Source: Marinobacterium alkalitolerans (lineage in GTDB: Bacteria > Pseudomonadota > Gammaproteobacteria > Pseudomonadales > Balneatricaceae). Taken from it: a stretch of 37,316 bases of DNA. The DNA is taken from positions 1 through 37,316 of the forward strand of contig NZ_JACVEW010000028.1 in NCBI RefSeq assembly GCF_017776525.1. The letters are read 5' to 3'. Positions 35,191 through 37,316 of the stretch are shown here, one piece after another (position 1 is the first letter of the stretch; every line of letters begins with the position of its first letter). Below the pieces are notes generated by a model. The model was not told the DNA's origin, made no database searches, and was given only the letters and a program-made list of their open reading frames with translations. A program made the translations under genes and the position numbers.

Positions 35191-36159
35191 TCACCGAGAG
35201 ATCGACTTTCTCAAAAACAGCTCCAGACGAAGTGTGACAGCCCAGCGCGGTTCAAAGTCCGAGTCACGATCAAAATGCAACTCGGGAATGAGGTCCAGAA
35301 ACAGCCGGCCTCTGTGGATATCACGCCGATACCAGCTTTGAAGATAGTAATCTTCTACTCGGGGGCTGGATAAGCTTTCGCCGATCACTATCACGCCATG
35401 CCTTAGGTGGCTTCGGTTACTGAGAGGTTGTGCCACTTCAAAACGCTGGGAAAATTCAAGCGTATCCTCGGTTTCTTGCCACTGAAGGCGGCTGTAGGAT
35501 CGAAACTCGCGATTGTCTGTAAGGGGGCGGCTCAGATCCCAGTGACTTCTGGCAGAATAACCATCGCTTTTGAACCAGGAAAGTCGGTTGTAGCTCCGCA
35601 ACTCCCAAGGGCTTTGGCTCAGAGCCCAAATACGCTCTCCTGTAGCCCGCACATAGGTATCCAGCGGCAACTTGAGTTTGATCCCTCCGCCAAGACGGTA
35701 GTTCCAGTGACGACGCGGGTCATCAGAAGTCAGTTTATCGACCCCGATAGTTGTATTGCTGTTGCTCAGCTCCGGGCTGAACTGACGGTCGCTGCCCTGC
35801 TCAGCCAGTGTACCCAGTGACTCTTCCGGATCACTCTCGATCAACAGGCGCAGGCGCTCTTCGCTGGTCGGCAGATCCAGTTTAAAGCGCAAGTTCAGTT
35901 CAGTCTCTGGATCATCAGACTCTTCCCAGGAGGCCTGCTGGGTGATGCGCAGATAAGAGTCATTTTCCACCCTGAGACTTTCTTGAGTGCCGAGCAAACC
36001 GTCCAGGCTTCGAGCAGAGTAATCTACCCAGTTGGCAAGGCTGTCGTGGGCCTGATCAAGCTCTTTGGCGGCCCATTCAGGCAGGTCTGTGTGCTCTGAT
36101 GCCCTCGAGCCAAGGGGCAATAAAAGGATCAGGTATAAAAATGGCGCATACTTGGTCAC
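35191..36159 (-). CDS. Unrecognised exported protein, probable outer-membrane beta-barrel
   Basis: A 322-residue protein that I do not recognise. It starts with GTG, with GGAGG 9 nt upstream. A signal peptide is clear (KYAPFLYLILLLPLGSRAS, cut near residue 20-21). A short acidic/helical segment with NWVDYSARSLDGLLG follows, then many alternating-polarity strands rich in Trp, Tyr, Arg and Asp (for example SYSRLQWQETEDTLEFSQRFEVAQ, RGRLFLDLIPELHFD), as in outer-membrane barrels. It does not end in Phe or Trp, the usual barrel terminus, but in RKSISR. It is divergent from a giant adhesin gene across 144 bp and ends at the gltD terminator. A role in adhesin display is possible only by position. 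Confidence 0.75.
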   Translation of the reverse strand: MTKYAPFLYLILLLPLGSRASEHTDLPEWAAKELDQAHDSLANWVDYSARSLDGLLGTQESLRVENDSYLRITQQASWEESDDPETELNLRFKLDLPTSEERLRLLIESDPEESLGTLAEQGSDRQFSPELSNSNTTIGVDKLTSDDPRRHWNYRLGGGIKLKLPLDTYVRATGERIWALSQSPWELRSYNRLSWFKSDGYSARSHWDLSRPLTDNREFRSYSRLQWQETEDTLEFSQRFEVAQPLSNRSHLRHGVIVIGESLSSPRVEDYYLQSWYRRDIHRGRLFLDLIPELHFDRDSDFEPRWAVTLRLELFLRKSISR

Positions 36160-36303
36160 TGAACTTATCCTCCATCGCCGTCGAGCTTAATCAGTATAAG
36201 CCCAGCTCGGGCTCAGATTCACCTGCCTGTACCAGAGTACAATGGCGGAATGTCGACATGAAAACTAGGGTTAAGTTATCTATAACCCCGGGAGGGCAAA
36301 GCG
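36160..36303. promoter_or_regulatory. Divergent region between OM protein and adhesin genes
   Basis: This 144-bp gap must hold both promoters. A hairpin AGCCC-N5-GGGCT (36199-36213) and an imperfect repeat GGGTTA...TAACCC (about 36268-36288) just before the adhesin ribosome site (GGGAGG) are visible. No strong -35/-10 pair stands out. Confidence 0.4.
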
Positions 36304-37316
36304 ATGAGTGAAGTGATCGGCAGCGTAACCGCTATCAAAGGCATGGTGGTTGCCATAGATGAAGAAGGTATCGAGCGAGTATTGGCGCTCGGTGATGCTA
36401 TTCGGGAGCAGGATGTTATTCGCACCGGCGTAGATGCCGAGGTCGAGATTACGCTCAACGGTGTGGACAATGTAGTCAGTTTGTCAGGTGGAGAGAACTG
36501 GCTTGCAACGACTGATACGTTTACACCTGCCGATCAGTTTGCAACAGACGAAGCCGTAGCTGGCGTTGATGCTATCCAGGCCGCAATTTTGGCGGGTCAG
36601 GACCCGACTGAGCTGTTGGAACCAACGGCTGCAGGTGCACCCGCAGCGGGGGGCGGTGCCGCACCCGGTAACGAGGGAGCTGACTTCGTTCAGTTGAACC
36701 GTACAGCCAACGAGACAACGCCTGAGGCGGGTTATGAAACCATAGGGCTCTCATCCAGTGTAGAAACCCCAACAGGTGAAGAGGGTGTGTTGGTGGACGA
36801 GGAGCCGCTGCCTGAACCTCAGCCGGAGCCCGAACCTGAGCCGGAGCCCGAACCTGAACCTCAGCCGGAGCCGGAGCCGGAGCCGGAGCCGGAACCTGAG
36901 CCGGAGCCCGAACCTGAACCCCAGCCGGAGCCGGAGCCGGAACCTGAGCCGGAGCCCGAACCTGAACCTCAGCCGGAGCCGGAACCTGAGCCTGAGCCTG
37001 AGCCTGAGCCTGAACCTGAGCCGGAGCCCGAACCTGAAAACACCACCGATGCCGTGGATGATGCGGTATCAACAGCGTTTGGCACACCGGTCGAGATTGC
37101 GGTGCTGGACAATGATACGGACCCGGAAGGTCATACACAGACGGTGGCAAACTTCACTGACCCATCCAATGGCACAGTGACACAGAACCCGGATGGCAGC
37201 CTGACCTACACGCCAGATGAAGGCTTCAGCGGTGAAGATACCTTTACCTACACGGTGACAGACTCGGAAGGCGCGGAAGATACGGCGACGGTAACCGTAA
37301 CCGTGGGTGCTGAAAA
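36304..37316 (+). CDS. LapA-type giant adhesin, N-terminal part (runs off the window)
   Basis: The frame is open from ATG 36304 to the window edge (337 codons). Residues 1-150 are a LapA-like retention module: [49 protein letters not shown] and the closing [22 protein letters not shown]. In LapA adhesins this part folds in the periplasm and anchors the protein in its TolC-like exporter until LapG cuts a di-alanine site. Such sites are seen here as TAAG (108-111) and PAAG (113-116). Residues 170-245 are a P-E/Q dipeptide rod. From about 246 a tandem-95/cadherin-like Ig domain begins ([22 protein letters not shown] ... [23 protein letters not shown]), presumably the first of many. There is no signal peptide, as expected for type I secretion. 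The transporter, LapD and LapG genes are not in the window. Confidence 0.88.
   Translation, partial: MSEVIGSVTAIKGMVVAIDEEGIERVLALGDAIREQDVIRTGVDAEVEITLNGVDNVVSLSGGENWLATTDTFTPADQFATDEAVAGVDAIQAAILAGQDPTELLEPTAAGAPAAGGGAAPGNEGADFVQLNRTANETTPEAGYETIGLSSSVETPTGEEGVLVDEEPLPEPQPEPEPEPEPEPEPQPEPEPEPEPEPEPEPEPEPQPEPEPEPEPEPEPEPQPEPEPEPEPEPEPEPEPEPEPENTTDAVDDAVSTAFGTPVEIAVLDNDTDPEGHTQTVANFTDPSNGTVTQNPDGSLTYTPDEGFSGEDTFTYTVTDSEGAEDTATVTVTVGAE
36811..37038 (+). repeat. PE/PQ dipeptide-coding repeat tract
   Basis: About 38 in-frame Pro-Glu/Pro-Gln dipeptides (6-bp unit, with a longer period built from PEPQP blocks) over 228 bp within the adhesin gene. It likely forms an extended, negatively charged polyproline-type rod. 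Confidence 0.95.

Noticed and set aside
36776-37180. Ser/Arg/Asn-rich 134-codon frame in the adhesin region
   Set aside because: It is the shifted reading of the PE repeat tract; the retention-module frame from 36304 is the real one.

Overview
The window reads as core chromosome of a gammaproteobacterium, probably a marine one of the Oceanospirillales/Pseudomonadales kind. The evidence is gene order and protein likeness; there is no rRNA here to place it precisely. From memory, the run gltD-gltB-damX-like-aroB-aroK-pilQPONM / mrcA / maeB / nuclease / rpmE / priA-argS-ftsN-like-hslVU-DUF971 ... ubiE-ubiJ follows the block around PA5035-PA5065 of Pseudomonas aeruginosa. The differences are that no pha genes lie between the DUF971 gene and ubiE, ubiB does not follow ubiJ, and hemE does not follow gltD.

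Layout: (1) 1-4785: serA with its terminator, ppnP, a LysR regulator divergent from a YnfM-like MFS exporter, and a YcgM-like FAH-family enzyme. (2) 4728-6957: an EptA/MCR-type lipid A phosphoethanolamine transferase, which overlaps the FAH gene tail to tail and has a perfect PmrA-box-like direct repeat upstream, then a HemJ-like membrane protein. (3) 6958-15661, all on the minus strand: priA, argS, ftsN-like, hslV, hslU, DUF971, ubiE, ubiJ. A sigma-32-like promoter stands in front of hslV. (4) 15711-18274: rpmE, a secreted thermonuclease-like protein whose signal-peptide codons contain the rpmE terminator, and a single-domain malic enzyme. (5) 18291-28985: mrcA divergent from pilMNOPQ-aroK-aroB and an ATPase-TM-SPOR protein with 19 EPKP repeats, closed by a strong terminator. 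(6) 29050-35180: gltBD (glutamate synthase) with a perfect inverted repeat overlapping its -35 box, closed by a two-way terminator. (7) 35191-37316: an unrecognised exported, probably outer-membrane protein, divergent from the 5' part of a LapA-type giant adhesin that runs off the window.

Functionally the window combines amino-acid and nitrogen metabolism (serA, gltBD, aroKB, maeB), ubiquinone and possibly haem synthesis (ubiE, ubiJ, hemJ-like), proteostasis and translation (hslVU, argS, rpmE), replication restart (priA), wall synthesis and division (mrcA and two SPOR proteins), the type IV pilus alignment complex and secretin, and surface functions at the right end. The accessory-looking parts are the eptA locus and the adhesin / outer-membrane-protein pair. 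No tRNA, rRNA, CRISPR array, IS element, integrase or prophage gene was seen, and no gap between genes exceeds about 210 bases.
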